From: an uncultured bacterium
GTDB lineage: Bacteria; Bacillota; Clostridia; Lachnospirales; Lachnospiraceae
DNA length: 44,253 bases
Reading direction: 5' to 3'
NCBI GenBank assembly: GCA_905214855.1
Contig: CAJMNU010000002.1
Span: 1-44,253, forward strand
Under the pieces are notes generated by a model. It did no database searches and was not told the origin of the DNA. It saw only the letters and a list, made by a program, of their open reading frames with translations. The translations under genes were made by a program, and so were the position numbers. Of this stretch, positions 1 through 7,788 are shown in pieces. Within the stretch, counting starts at the first letter, position 1; each line of letters opens with the position of its first letter.

Positions 1-149
1 GGATATTTCTAAATATCCAATCCCAAATATCCCCCATTTGTTCCCATATTTCCATGTTGTTTTCTCCTTTCAGTGGTATTTTTTCCTGCACTCTTATATA
101 TATCTTTCTTCCATTCTGTATCTTTTCTATAATTATTTAAGATACTGAC

Positions 150-183
150 TTGACACTCCCCACATCTAAAGCAAGGGGTTTTA
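150..183 (-). repeat. degenerate IS200/IS605-like hairpin end
   Basis: Read on the minus strand this is AAAACCCC, then TTGC, a loop, GTGGGG and the tail AGTGTCAA. The same layout (CCCCTxGC, loop, GGGGAxGTGTCAA) recurs after lepB at 21143-21168. Such hairpins with a GTGTCAA-like tail are typical of IS200/IS605 (TnpB) element ends in gut Firmicutes. No transposase or TnpB frame lies beside it, so it would be an orphan or decayed end. The family assignment is from memory of the motif. Confidence 0.4.
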
Positions 184-349
184 CGACACATTGGATAAAA
201 CATCTTATTAATTCGGAATCATATCACTATGTTCCCAGAGTTGCAAGTAAAAAATACGTATAATTTTCTGTTAAAAAGTCCAACCACTATTCGAAAAACA
301 CTATTCAAAAACGATGAAATTCATTGATATAACTCTTATACTATGGTAT

Positions 350-362
350 GGGACAAAGTCCC
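350..362. promoter_or_regulatory. 13-base dyad, possible operator of the XRE regulator
   Basis: The sequence GGGAC-AAA-GTCCC is a perfect dyad of two 5-base arms. It lies 42 bases before the XRE start and just after TATACT (337-342), where transcription would start if that hexamer is a -10 box. Small HTH regulators often repress themselves from such sites. No good -35 box is visible, so both promoter and operator are tentative. Confidence 0.3.
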
Positions 363-404
363 CTTTGTTCTTTACACTATAAATTTAAATCGTAAGGAGT
401 TACC

Positions 405-725
405 ATGAACACCAATTACATACGACACCGCATCACGGAACTTCGTTTGATGAGAAATCTCTCAGAATATAAACTCAGTTCCGAACTCGGACACAGCAAA
501 GGCTATGTCCAGCGCATCTCTTCCGGCAATTCACTTCCATCTCTTGAATCTTTGCTTGAAATCTGTGATTATTTTGATATTACCCCTGCCGAATTTTTCA
601 ATGAACATATTCCAGAACACCCTTATATCCGCCGTATTCTTTATGCTCTTCCTCATCTTTCTGAACATGATCTTGAAATTATCCTAGTATTGGTAGAACA
701 ATTTATGAAAGATATCACTATGTAA
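405..725 (+). CDS. XRE/Cro-type helix-turn-helix regulator
   Basis: A 106-residue DNA-binding protein. Residues about 9-64 form a Cro/C1-type HTH (pattern LRLMRNLSEYKLSSELGHSKGYVQRISSG, split here as LRLMRNLSEYKL and GHSKGYVQRISSG), followed by the usual SLESLLEICDYFDITPAEFF segment. The C-terminal 40 residues are a short helical tail with no ligand domain. The start is fixed by AAGGAG at 394-399, five bases before the ATG. It is alone on the plus strand and convergent with the polysaccharide operon that ends at manA. Its target is unknown. A dyad at 350-362 could be its own operator. Family call is firm; function beyond DNA binding is not. Confidence 0.85.
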   Translation: MNTNYIRHRITELRLMRNLSEYKLSSELGHSKGYVQRISSGNSLPSLESLLEICDYFDITPAEFFNEHIPEHPYIRRILYALPHLSEHDLEIILVLVEQFMKDITM

Positions 726-794
726 ACATATAGACTGCCCACTTTCCCCTATTCCTTTGCAGATCCACCTCCTCCATAAATATACTATTTTAAA

Positions 795-832
795 AGAAAA
801 AATGCTGCAAAAGAAACCTTCTGCAGCATTTT
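795..832 (-). terminator. rho-independent terminator of the polysaccharide operon
   Basis: A perfect 11-base inverted repeat (AAAATGCTGCA at 799-809, TGCAGCATTTT at 822-832) with a 12-base loop. On the minus strand it runs into TTTTTTCTTTTAA, a good T-tract. It lies just after manA and also faces the end of the XRE gene, for which it may work more weakly. Confidence 0.8.
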
Positions 833-853
833 GTGATATTTCTGATCATACTG

Positions 854-1786
854 TTATACAGTAGATACCATAAATTCCAACCTGCCCTCAACGTGATATT
901 TTCCATATCCAAAAGGAAGGATCAGGTTCATGCCTTTTTTCACTGGTACTTTGTCTATCATTCCCTCTCCATCAATAATGCTGATCAGCTGAAATGGTTG
1001 GTTTTGGTCAAAAGAAGCCCGATCAATAACAGTTACCTTTGTCACACTATAAAATGGACACTGGATCAATTGTTCTGATTGGAAACCATCACCACTGATT
1101 TTTTTCACAAAGAAATCATTTTCTTTATGTGGACATCGGATCACATCCATACTCTTTTTCAAATGCAATTCCCTTGGTTTTCCATTCTGGAGACGGTCAT
1201 AATCATACAGACGATATGTAATATCACTGCTCTGCTGGATCTCAAGGATGACACTGCCTTTGCGGATCGCATGTACAGTTCCTGGATCAATCTGGAAAAA
1301 ATCACCCTTTTTCAAAGGTCTTATCTGTATCAGATCCATCCATCGTTTTTCTTCGATCATGGTTTTCAGTTCTTCTTTTGTACGGGCATTGTGTCCAACA
1401 ACGATCGTACTGTCCGGTTCACAATCCAGAACATACCAGCACTCTGTCTTGCCCAAAGCCCCATTTTCATTTTCAGCTGCATATGCATCATCTGGGTGTA
1501 CCTGAATACTCAGATTCTCTTTTGCGTCTATGATCTTTACCAATAAGGGGAACACATCTCCCTCAAGACCACCAAACAGTTCTCTATGGTTATCCCAAAG
1601 CCAGCTCAATGTTTTCCCTTGATAAGCTCCATTTGAGATCATACAATCTCCGTTCTTATGTGCGCTTATCATCCAGCCTTCTCCAGTATGGTCACTTGGA
1701 ATGTCATAACCAAAAATGGTATGGAGCTTATCCCCTCCCCAAATGACTTCCTTAAACACCGGATCCAAAAAAATCATCTCTCCCAT
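854..1786 (-). CDS. manA: mannose-6-phosphate isomerase, class I
   Basis: A cytoplasmic zinc enzyme that interconverts mannose 6-phosphate and fructose 6-phosphate, feeding GDP-mannose for glycans or mannose catabolism. At 310 residues it has the short Bacillus/Firmicute-type length. It shows the cupin metal ligands in SIQVHPDD (about residues 94-101) and the later DPGTVHAI motif, and the typical opening FLDPVFKEVIWGGDKL. AAAGGAG six bases before the ATG sets the start. It is the last gene of the polysaccharide operon, 60 bases after the export permease, and ends at a strong terminator. Its position suggests the surface glycan contains a mannose-derived sugar, but no GDP-mannose synthesis gene is in the window. 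Confidence 0.93.
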   Translation of the reverse strand: MGEMIFLDPVFKEVIWGGDKLHTIFGYDIPSDHTGEGWMISAHKNGDCMISNGAYQGKTLSWLWDNHRELFGGLEGDVFPLLVKIIDAKENLSIQVHPDDAYAAENENGALGKTECWYVLDCEPDSTIVVGHNARTKEELKTMIEEKRWMDLIQIRPLKKGDFFQIDPGTVHAIRKGSVILEIQQSSDITYRLYDYDRLQNGKPRELHLKKSMDVIRCPHKENDFFVKKISGDGFQSEQLIQCPFYSVTKVTVIDRASFDQNQPFQLISIIDGEGMIDKVPVKKGMNLILPFGYGKYHVEGRLEFMVSTV

Positions 1787-1846
1787 AGACTTCTCCTTTC
1801 ATCATTCTGCCCCTCTTTTTCATTGATACCTTCACATTCTTTTTCT

Positions 1847-2662
1847 TTATAGTACATCTGAAAAATGAGGACGAAGTTTTTTAAACATTTTCAGTCCAAA
1901 CAGCATCAGTACAAGTGTCACTGCCCAATAATACAATGTCATTTTGGGTCTTTCAAAAAACCAATCCCCTGTCAGCATACTGTCACGATAACCTGCCACA
2001 ATATAATAAAATGGATTCATTTTCAGTACAGTTGCGACCCATGGTGCTTTCTGTGCAAACATCTGCTCATCGTACATGATCGGTACCATCCACATCCCAA
2101 ACTGAAGACATATACTGACAATCTGAGACATATCTTTGAAAAAGACCTGTACCGCACTTGTAAAATAGGTGATCGCCAAAGCCAGCATCGCCGCTGCAAA
2201 GGTATAATATAAAATCTGGATCCATGTGACCATCGGCATTTTTCCGGAAATCACAAACAGACCAAGCATGATCAGAATAAAGAAACTGTGGATGACCAAT
2301 GCAGACACTAACTTAATGATCGGCAGGATTTCCACCTGAAACACTACTTTTTTAACAAGATAATTATACTCCTGAAGACAATTCGTTCCTGTATTTAAGG
2401 CTTCACTGAAGAAAAACCATGGCACGATACCAGGTACAAGCCAGATGACATAGCTTGCATTTGGCACAGGAGGAGTACTTTTAAAGCCAAAATCACCAAA
2501 GATAAACCAGTAGATAAATACTGTGACGATTGGCTGGATGAACATCCATACCACTCCAAAATAAGAACCTACAAACCGCTTTTTAAAATCTGCTTTGGAC
2601 AGATCCCAAACCAGTCTCCTCTTTGCAATGATCTCTTTTCCCACAGAGAGAATATCTTTCAT
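1847..2662 (-). CDS. ABC-2 type polysaccharide export permease (Wzm/TagG-like)
   Basis: A 271-residue integral membrane protein of the ABC-2 permease family that exports O-antigen, teichoic acid or similar lipid-linked polymers. The N-terminal region (LVWDLSKADFKKRFVGSYFG) and GVVWMFIQPIVTVFIYWFIF are characteristic of TagG/Wzm/KpsM proteins, with about six membrane segments after them and a MNPFYYIVAGYRD motif near the end. It sits between rfbC and manA. The cognate ATPase (Wzt/TagH), normally the next gene, is absent here and nowhere else in the window. AAGGA nine bases upstream supports the start. Either the ATPase lies outside this window or the permease borrows one. Confidence 0.85.
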   Translation of the reverse strand: MKDILSVGKEIIAKRRLVWDLSKADFKKRFVGSYFGVVWMFIQPIVTVFIYWFIFGDFGFKSTPPVPNASYVIWLVPGIVPWFFFSEALNTGTNCLQEYNYLVKKVVFQVEILPIIKLVSALVIHSFFILIMLGLFVISGKMPMVTWIQILYYTFAAAMLALAITYFTSAVQVFFKDMSQIVSICLQFGMWMVPIMYDEQMFAQKAPWVATVLKMNPFYYIVAGYRDSMLTGDWFFERPKMTLYYWAVTLVLMLFGLKMFKKLRPHFSDVL

Positions 2663-2710
2663 ACATAAAATCCTTTCATTTATCTATCATCAAAGAAATC
2701 CTGCTATCAC

Positions 2711-2736
2711 AAAAAACAGGTAGTTCCACCCTGTCT
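2711..2736 (-). terminator. short terminator or attenuator after rfbC
   Basis: On the minus strand ACAGGG, a short loop and CCTGT are followed by TTTTTTG. The stem is only 5-6 bases, so it probably reduces rather than stops read-through into the export permease and manA. Its GGGTGGAAC stretch resembles the T-box core by chance only. Confidence 0.5.
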
Positions 2737-2746
2737 TTTCATCGGA

Positions 2747-3304
2747 TTACTCAAAATGGAATGTCTCTTTCAGCCCTTTCCAGTTTTTGTCTTTCTCAGA
2801 CATAATCAGTTCCATTCCTTCCTCAATTGGCCACTCAATTCCAATTTCCGGATCATTGTAAATAACGCCGCCTTCATCTCCCGGATGATAAAAATCTGTA
2901 CATTTATAAGCAAACTCTGCCTCATCGGAAAGAACCAAGAAACCATGTGCAAATCCTTCCGGAATATAGAACTGTTTCTTGTTCTCTGCGGAGAGTGTTA
3001 CACCAAACCATTTTCCATATGTTTTAGAATGAGAACGCAGATCCACTGCCACATCGAACACTGTTCCACGGATCGCACGAACCAATTTTCCCTGTGGGTA
3101 CTGTTTCTGAAAATGCAGTCCTCTCAACACACCTTTTACAGACATGGACTGATTATCCTGCACAAACTCCATATCAAGACCTGCTTCCTTAAAATCATTC
3201 TTATTATAAGTCTCTACAAAATAGCCTCTCTCATCCTTAAATACAGTTGGCTCAATGACATATAATCCCTCAATATCACAAGATGTTACTTTAATCTTTC
3301 CCAT
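2747..3304 (-). CDS. rfbC: dTDP-4-dehydrorhamnose 3,5-epimerase
   Basis: Converts dTDP-4-keto-6-deoxyglucose to dTDP-4-keto-L-rhamnose, the third of four steps to dTDP-L-rhamnose. The 185-residue length and cupin fold fit. Visible motifs are PTVFKDERGYFVETYN near the N-terminus, GVLRGLHFQ with the catalytic His (about residue 64), KLVRAIRGTVFDVAVDLR, and YIPEGFAHGFLVLSD. AAGGAGTATC before the ATG sets the start. The other three rhamnose genes are at 25320-28194, so this gene is separated from them by 22 kb and instead sits in the polysaccharide operon. This suggests rhamnose is a component of this operon's glycan. Also named rmlC. Confidence 0.95.
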   Translation of the reverse strand: MGKIKVTSCDIEGLYVIEPTVFKDERGYFVETYNKNDFKEAGLDMEFVQDNQSMSVKGVLRGLHFQKQYPQGKLVRAIRGTVFDVAVDLRSHSKTYGKWFGVTLSAENKKQFYIPEGFAHGFLVLSDEAEFAYKCTDFYHPGDEGGVIYNDPEIGIEWPIEEGMELIMSEKDKNWKGLKETFHFE

Positions 3305-3359
3305 TTTTTGATACTCCTTTATTTTATTCTATTCTTTTTCTGCTTTTCGAATTATAACA

Positions 3360-4949
3360 CTACAAACGCATACTGACAATACTAAACAGGCGAAGCAGTA
3401 CATAACCATTGGCAATACACATACCATATAAAATCTCTCTGTCATGGTTTTTGGTCAGAACAAGTCCCTTTCCTGCTAATGTCATTAATACAAACGGCAG
3501 CAATGGAAGGAAATATCTCCCCTGCACTCCATGAATATAATCTGAACTAAGAGGTGTCCAAGATATCAGCATCGCTGTCATCACACCCACCGAACATGCT
3601 GCAAACAATACCCAGATCCATACCTTTTGCCCAGTTTTAAAATATAGCGTATCTTCTTTCTTTTTGATACTAAGGAAGAAAAGACTTCCAAAAAGCGCCA
3701 GAACTAAGAGGAATGGAACATTTAAGACAGGATCTAAGTTTCCCAGATATCCGCCAAAAGCTGATACAAAATAAAATTCTCCCTGTGTCAGCAATGTCTG
3801 ATACAAAATTTCAGCATATCTCAGAGGATTGTGTAAAATATATGGAAGACTATATCCTTCCTGTTCTGCCCATCCTACATAACTGTCTGCCCCACCTGCA
3901 TAGGAAGCGATCACCTGACTATTGACCAAAAACATAGATGTTACAAACGCTGCCAATACAATCGCTGCACTGATCGCCCATTGTTTCCATCCTCCAAATT
4001 TACGGACTGGTATTAAAAAGGCAAATCCAAGCACAACCGCATATACCATCTTACAAGGTCCTACCCATGCAGCCACAATAGCCAGAACCGCAATATCTTT
4101 CCATTCTACCTGTTCTTTCCTGTAAGCCAGATGAAGACAATATGCAGCAAAATAAAAGCACATTCCGATTATCATGGAATCATAAGAGAAAGACGTAGCA
4201 AGATGTAATGTCATTGGCAGGATTCCCACACCAAAGATCAAACTTTTCCCAAATGGGATCACAGAAAGTGTCATACAGATCAATGCAATAAAAAATAATA
4301 AATTAAAAAATCGCCCTAGAAATGCTAATCCAATACAATTCAGATTCAAAAGGCGGGCAGCCGTGATCCCCAAAGCCTGCGGAAGATACGCAAAAGGTGT
4401 TGTCTTCACTGGCAGCTGACAGGATATCATCGTTCCCTGCTCACTGCTCTTAAAAAATCCCTTTTCATGGATCAGCCGATAGGTCTCCTCATCCAAAATC
4501 TGTCCCAGCGTTCTTCGATTTTCCCATCCATCTATCTTATCTATGTTGTCTATGAAATCATCTTCTGTACGTATATACACATATCCGTTTTCATCCATGA
4601 CCTCTTTTCCCATAATTTGATTGGAAAGCTGGTAGGCGCTGATATAGTGACGGATTTCATCTGGTGCGGAAAGAGGAGGAAGAACAAACAGATACATGAC
4701 TCCCAAAGCGCAGACAGCAAACACTCTGCTAGAAGATACCTTTCTTCTTATCAGCTGCCATCCGCTAAAGCCTGCTAAAAAGAGAACTGCGGCAAATAAA
4801 ATAATATACTGCCCAATTAACCACCAGTCCTGACTGCCCGCTGCACCAGCATAGGTATCTTTCAGATGCCACAATCCTAACAACAGCAAAATGCAGGGAC
4901 CTGCCAGCCATCCAGGAAATCTATATTGAATTCGTTTTTCTTTTTCCAT
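3360..4949 (-). CDS. DUF2142 polytopic membrane protein, predicted GT-C type glycosyltransferase
   Basis: A 529-residue protein with about ten membrane segments. The segment LPPLSAPDEIRHYISAYQLS (about residues 90-109) is the DUF2142 signature, in which an acidic pair follows PP near the outer membrane face, as in GT-C glycosyltransferases that use polyprenyl-phosphate sugars. A large outer loop (about 110-175) follows it. The gene is 15 bases after a GT2 gene and close to a DPM-synthase-like GT2 and DUF2304, a combination that fits a lipid-phosphate-sugar dependent glycan modification system. GGGAG lies ten bases before the ATG. Family membership is fairly sure; the sugar and acceptor are unknown. 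Confidence 0.78.
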   Translation of the reverse strand: MEKEKRIQYRFPGWLAGPCILLLLGLWHLKDTYAGAAGSQDWWLIGQYIILFAAVLFLAGFSGWQLIRRKVSSSRVFAVCALGVMYLFVLPPLSAPDEIRHYISAYQLSNQIMGKEVMDENGYVYIRTEDDFIDNIDKIDGWENRRTLGQILDEETYRLIHEKGFFKSSEQGTMISCQLPVKTTPFAYLPQALGITAARLLNLNCIGLAFLGRFFNLLFFIALICMTLSVIPFGKSLIFGVGILPMTLHLATSFSYDSMIIGMCFYFAAYCLHLAYRKEQVEWKDIAVLAIVAAWVGPCKMVYAVVLGFAFLIPVRKFGGWKQWAISAAIVLAAFVTSMFLVNSQVIASYAGGADSYVGWAEQEGYSLPYILHNPLRYAEILYQTLLTQGEFYFVSAFGGYLGNLDPVLNVPFLLVLALFGSLFFLSIKKKEDTLYFKTGQKVWIWVLFAACSVGVMTAMLISWTPLSSDYIHGVQGRYFLPLLPFVLMTLAGKGLVLTKNHDREILYGMCIANGYVLLRLFSIVSMRL

Positions 4950-4963
4950 CTGTATAGCACTCC

Positions 4964-5893
4964 CTACTTCCAGTAATTTTTATTCATACTAAGCCAGACT
5001 ACAGCTGCCTTTGGCAATTTTTTATAGTTTTTTCCTAATCGATATCCCACATATTTGCATCCACTTGTCCATACCAGTGAATACAATAACCAAGGTTTCT
5101 TATTTTTCATCAAAAAAGCTGCTGTTTTCTTTACCAGCCGAATTCCTTCTCCCTCAGAGGGTAATTCATCGAAAATTTCTGGAAAATCCGCCTGAGAAAC
5201 TCCAAGATCAAAATTGCGTCTCAAATACTGCATTCCACTATAATTGTGGGAATGGATCACTTTTGCATCTGCCTGATATGCGATCTGGTATCCTGCCTGA
5301 ATCACATGTGCCGCAAAGATCATATCTTCATTAAAAATAGTCTTTTCAATAAAACCACCCAGTTTCCAAAAGACATCTCTACGGTAGGCTGCACACACAT
5401 TAGAAGCAAAATATGTCTTAATCCCCAGTTTGGGAAGATCTTCTTTTGTCTTGATACAGCTTTCAGGCGGATAGTTGAAAGAACGGGTATACTGTTCGAT
5501 CAGACGGCATCCCTTTACTGGAAGCTGTCTGGCATACACCATTGCTGTTTTTTTATCTTCAAATGCCTCCAAAATATGCTGAGTCAGCATACTATTTGAT
5601 GGGACTGCATCCTGTGTCATAAAAAGCAGAATATCCGCATCAGAAAACGATGCTGCCATCTTTCTGGTCGCACCATGATCAAATTCTTGCTTTGTAATAT
5701 GATGTACTTCTGTCACCAATTCTTTTGGAAGTGCCTGATCCATATGCCTGCTCTCCCACCACTCTCTTTCTGTATTAATGATGATCACTTTATTGACAGG
5801 CACTTTCTGAGACACCAATGCCCTCAGCAACTGCCCAAATGTCATGTCTGGATGATATGCTGGAATCAGGACATCGATTTTTACATCACTCAT
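4964..5893 (-). CDS. GT2 family glycosyltransferase (rhamnosyltransferase-like)
   Basis: A cytosolic GT-A fold inverting transferase. It opens with IDVLIPAYHPD, has a FDHGATRKMAA segment (a motif often seen in rhamnosyltransferases), LFMTQDAVPSN as the metal-binding acidic motif, and FNEDMIFAAHVIQAGYQI with the likely catalytic Asp. I place the start at the ATG at 5893, giving 309 residues, because AAGGTG lies just upstream. It overlaps the DUF2304 stop by 8 bases, which implies coupling. A longer frame reaches 5926 but would overlap DUF2304 by 41 bases. With rfbC in the same operon, rhamnose is a reasonable donor guess but is not shown. Confidence 0.85.
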   Translation of the reverse strand: MSDVKIDVLIPAYHPDMTFGQLLRALVSQKVPVNKVIIINTEREWWESRHMDQALPKELVTEVHHITKQEFDHGATRKMAASFSDADILLFMTQDAVPSNSMLTQHILEAFEDKKTAMVYARQLPVKGCRLIEQYTRSFNYPPESCIKTKEDLPKLGIKTYFASNVCAAYRRDVFWKLGGFIEKTIFNEDMIFAAHVIQAGYQIAYQADAKVIHSHNYSGMQYLRRNFDLGVSQADFPEIFDELPSEGEGIRLVKKTAAFLMKNKKPWLLYSLVWTSGCKYVGYRLGKNYKKLPKAAVVWLSMNKNYWK

Positions 5894-6278
5894 CTCTCTC
5901 ACCTTGATCCTTTCTTTCCATTTCATTTAAACACATTTTTAACTCATAAACCTCTTTCTCCAATAATGCATACTCTTGTGTCAAGCGTTTCATACGCAAT
6001 GACATTTTGGAAAGAGCAAGAGTCATTCCGAAAATCAATGCAAGAGAGAAACAAAATCCCATAAAAAATAACATATTGCTTGGTACTTGAATACCTAAAA
6101 AATCTGCCATACCTGATGTAAAAGGAGTCCATACTGCACAGATCCCAATCCCGACGCTGACAAGCATCCAAGGCATCGCATATTTTAGCGAGAGAGTATT
6201 CTTTTTTACAAGACGTACTAGAAACGTCAACATAATAAGCACTGCCAGAACAATAATGATCTGCATTCTCACGTTCAT
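5886..6278 (-). CDS. DUF2304 small membrane protein
   Basis: A 130-residue protein with three membrane segments (about residues 2-21, 32-50 and 62-82) followed by a 45-residue charged coiled-coil-like tail (MKRLTQEYALLEKEVYELKMC). This is the DUF2304 pattern, commonly encoded beside polyprenyl-phosphate sugar GT2 enzymes. The start at 6278 is fixed by GGAGGAG five bases upstream; that site lies inside the end of the preceding gene, whose TAA ends one base before this ATG. A TTG start at 6299 is possible but poorer. It may anchor the preceding soluble GT2 to the membrane; that is inference from position. Confidence 0.8.
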   Translation of the reverse strand: MNVRMQIIIVLAVLIMLTFLVRLVKKNTLSLKYAMPWMLVSVGIGICAVWTPFTSGMADFLGIQVPSNMLFFMGFCFSLALIFGMTLALSKMSLRMKRLTQEYALLEKEVYELKMCLNEMERKDQGERDE

Positions 6279-6279
6279 G

Positions 6280-6969
6280 TTATCTCCTCCATGCAGCAAT
6301 TAACACCGCAATTGATACTTTAACCATATAATATACTGCATCACAAGCGGAAATAGAAGACACTCCGCCCTCCCTTGCCCTCATTTTTACAGGTACTTCT
6401 TTGACTTTCATTCCTCTCTTCAAAAGGCTGACTACACTCTCCGGTTCTGGATAATCCTTGGGGTAATCCTGTGCAAACATCAAAATCGTCTTCCTGTCCA
6501 CCATACGCATTCCTGATGTGGGATCTGTGATCGTTACTTTCGTCAAAAATCGGATCAACTTTTCAAAAAAATGAATCCCAATACGTCGTGTTGCAGAAGA
6601 TTGAAAGCCCTCTTTCTCAATAAACCGTGAACCGATCACCATATTTAGATGCTCTTTTTCCATACACTCCGCCATCCTAGCAAGATAGACTGGATCATGC
6701 TGCCCATCTCCATCCATTTGCACAGCAATATCATAGCCATGACACAGCGCATACTGATATCCAGTCTGTACTGCACCACCAATTCCAAGATTTACTGGTA
6801 AATTCAATACATGGAAATGGTTTCTTTCACAAATTTCTCTGGTATGATCTGTAGAACAGTCATTGATCACAATATAATCAAAATCTGACGCTTTCTCTAT
6901 AATCCGTCTCACAGTTTTCTCAATGCAGTCTTCCTCGTTATAGGCAGGAATAATGATTAGTTTTTTCAT
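6280..6969 (-). CDS. DPM-synthase-like GT2, polyprenyl-phosphate glycosyltransferase
   Basis: A 229-residue GT2 enzyme of the dolichyl/undecaprenyl-phosphate sugar synthase type. It has IIIPAYNEEDCIEKTV at the N-terminus, VINDCSTDHTREI, the NLGIGGAVQTGYQYA segment and the metal-binding MDGDGQHDP (about residues 84-92), then GSRFIEKEGFQSS and a DPTSGMRMVDR segment. These match enzymes that transfer a nucleotide sugar to a lipid phosphate. Unlike GtrB or CsbB it has no pair of C-terminal membrane helices; the neighbouring DUF2304 may supply the anchor. AGGAG lies nine bases before the ATG. The sugar cannot be told from sequence. Confidence 0.87.
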   Translation of the reverse strand: MKKLIIIPAYNEEDCIEKTVRRIIEKASDFDYIVINDCSTDHTREICERNHFHVLNLPVNLGIGGAVQTGYQYALCHGYDIAVQMDGDGQHDPVYLARMAECMEKEHLNMVIGSRFIEKEGFQSSATRRIGIHFFEKLIRFLTKVTITDPTSGMRMVDRKTILMFAQDYPKDYPEPESVVSLLKRGMKVKEVPVKMRAREGGVSSISACDAVYYMVKVSIAVLIAAWRR

Positions 6970-6990
6970 TTGAGTTTTCTCCTACTTTTC

Positions 6991-7788
6991 CTACAATTCG
7001 TTGGACTTTTCGCTGTATGCATAACATTTTGTTAAAAGGCGGGCGATCGGAACTGGCCAGAATTTTAAAAACATCAGATAATCTTCCACACTTCTTCCAG
7101 TTCCCTGAATCATTTTACTTGTAGTCGAATTTCTGTGAATTCTGTGATATACCAAAAGCTCTTTACAATACAAAAAGTCTCCATGTAATTTTGATATTTT
7201 CTCCCATGCCTGCCAATCTTCACTACAAGTGAATCCATCCTCAAATACAGGCAGCAAAAGATTCGGTTTATAATATGTGACTGTCGGACAACTGATCGGA
7301 CTTCCAAAAGATAAGATCCTTCTTCTGACCAAACGGCTTCCTGCCATCATTGGACATTCCAATGGTATCAACATCATTCTTTTTATTTTAAGGAGTTTGT
7401 TATTCTTTACTCTATTTCCATCCCTCAGCTCCCCATAATCCGTAAAGATCAAAAGTGGACGTTTGGAAGTATTGGCTTTCTTTAATACCTGTTCTGTAAA
7501 ATCACGGCAATACACATCATCCTGATGAGCGATCGTAACAAGAGGTGTATCTGCCTTGTCTATCCCAAAATTCCAATCCTGTGTGATTCCCTTTTCTCCT
7601 GTATTAATATACAAAGGGATCTTATACTTTTGAGCCATTTTTTGTATCAGCTCTGTATTTGTTGAAGTTACCATAATAATATTTGATTTGACCGACTGTT
7701 TTTTTAATGACAGGATACATTGCTCCAAATATGGACTTTCTTGATAGGCACAGATCACAAAAGTATGATCTTTATTTGTCAGTTTCAC
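6991..7788 (-). CDS. GT2 family glycosyltransferase
   Basis: A 265-residue GT-A enzyme. It opens with HTFVICAYQESPYLEQCI, followed by GITQDWNFGIDKADTPLVTI and the acidic AHQDDVY motif (about residues 100-106), then YKPNLLLPVFEDGFTCSEDW as the acceptor-side segment. The likely start is the GTG at 7788, with AAGGGG six bases upstream; it overlaps the flippase stop by four bases (GTGA), a sign of translational coupling. A longer frame to 7866 lies wholly inside the flippase gene. The donor sugar is unknown; given glf upstream, galactofuranose is one possibility. Confidence 0.82.
   Translation of the reverse strand: MKLTNKDHTFVICAYQESPYLEQCILSLKKQSVKSNIIMVTSTNTELIQKMAQKYKIPLYINTGEKGITQDWNFGIDKADTPLVTIAHQDDVYCRDFTEQVLKKANTSKRPLLIFTDYGELRDGNRVKNNKLLKIKRMMLIPLECPMMAGSRLVRRRILSFGSPISCPTVTYYKPNLLLPVFEDGFTCSEDWQAWEKISKLHGDFLYCKELLVYHRIHRNSTTSKMIQGTGRSVEDYLMFLKFWPVPIARLLTKCYAYSEKSNEL

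Larger units (their letters stand above)
1..404. other. intergenic edge region upstream of the XRE regulator
   Basis: I see no convincing gene in this stretch. It holds a degenerate IS200/IS605-like hairpin end (150-183) and, just before the XRE gene, a 13-base dyad (350-362) near a TATACT hexamer (337-342). A short open frame on the minus strand (9-203) runs through the hairpin and has no ribosome site or recognisable domain, so it is not called. Confidence 0.5.

Noticed and set aside
9..203. 64-residue open frame on the minus strand with several Cys residues
   Set aside because: No ribosome site, no recognisable domain, and its Cys-rich start is translated from the IS-like hairpin end.
2716..2734. 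AGGGTGGAAC-like stretch on the minus strand resembling a T-box core
   Set aside because: It is the loop of a short terminator after rfbC; there is no specifier stem, no antiterminator and no aminoacyl-tRNA synthetase or amino-acid gene downstream.
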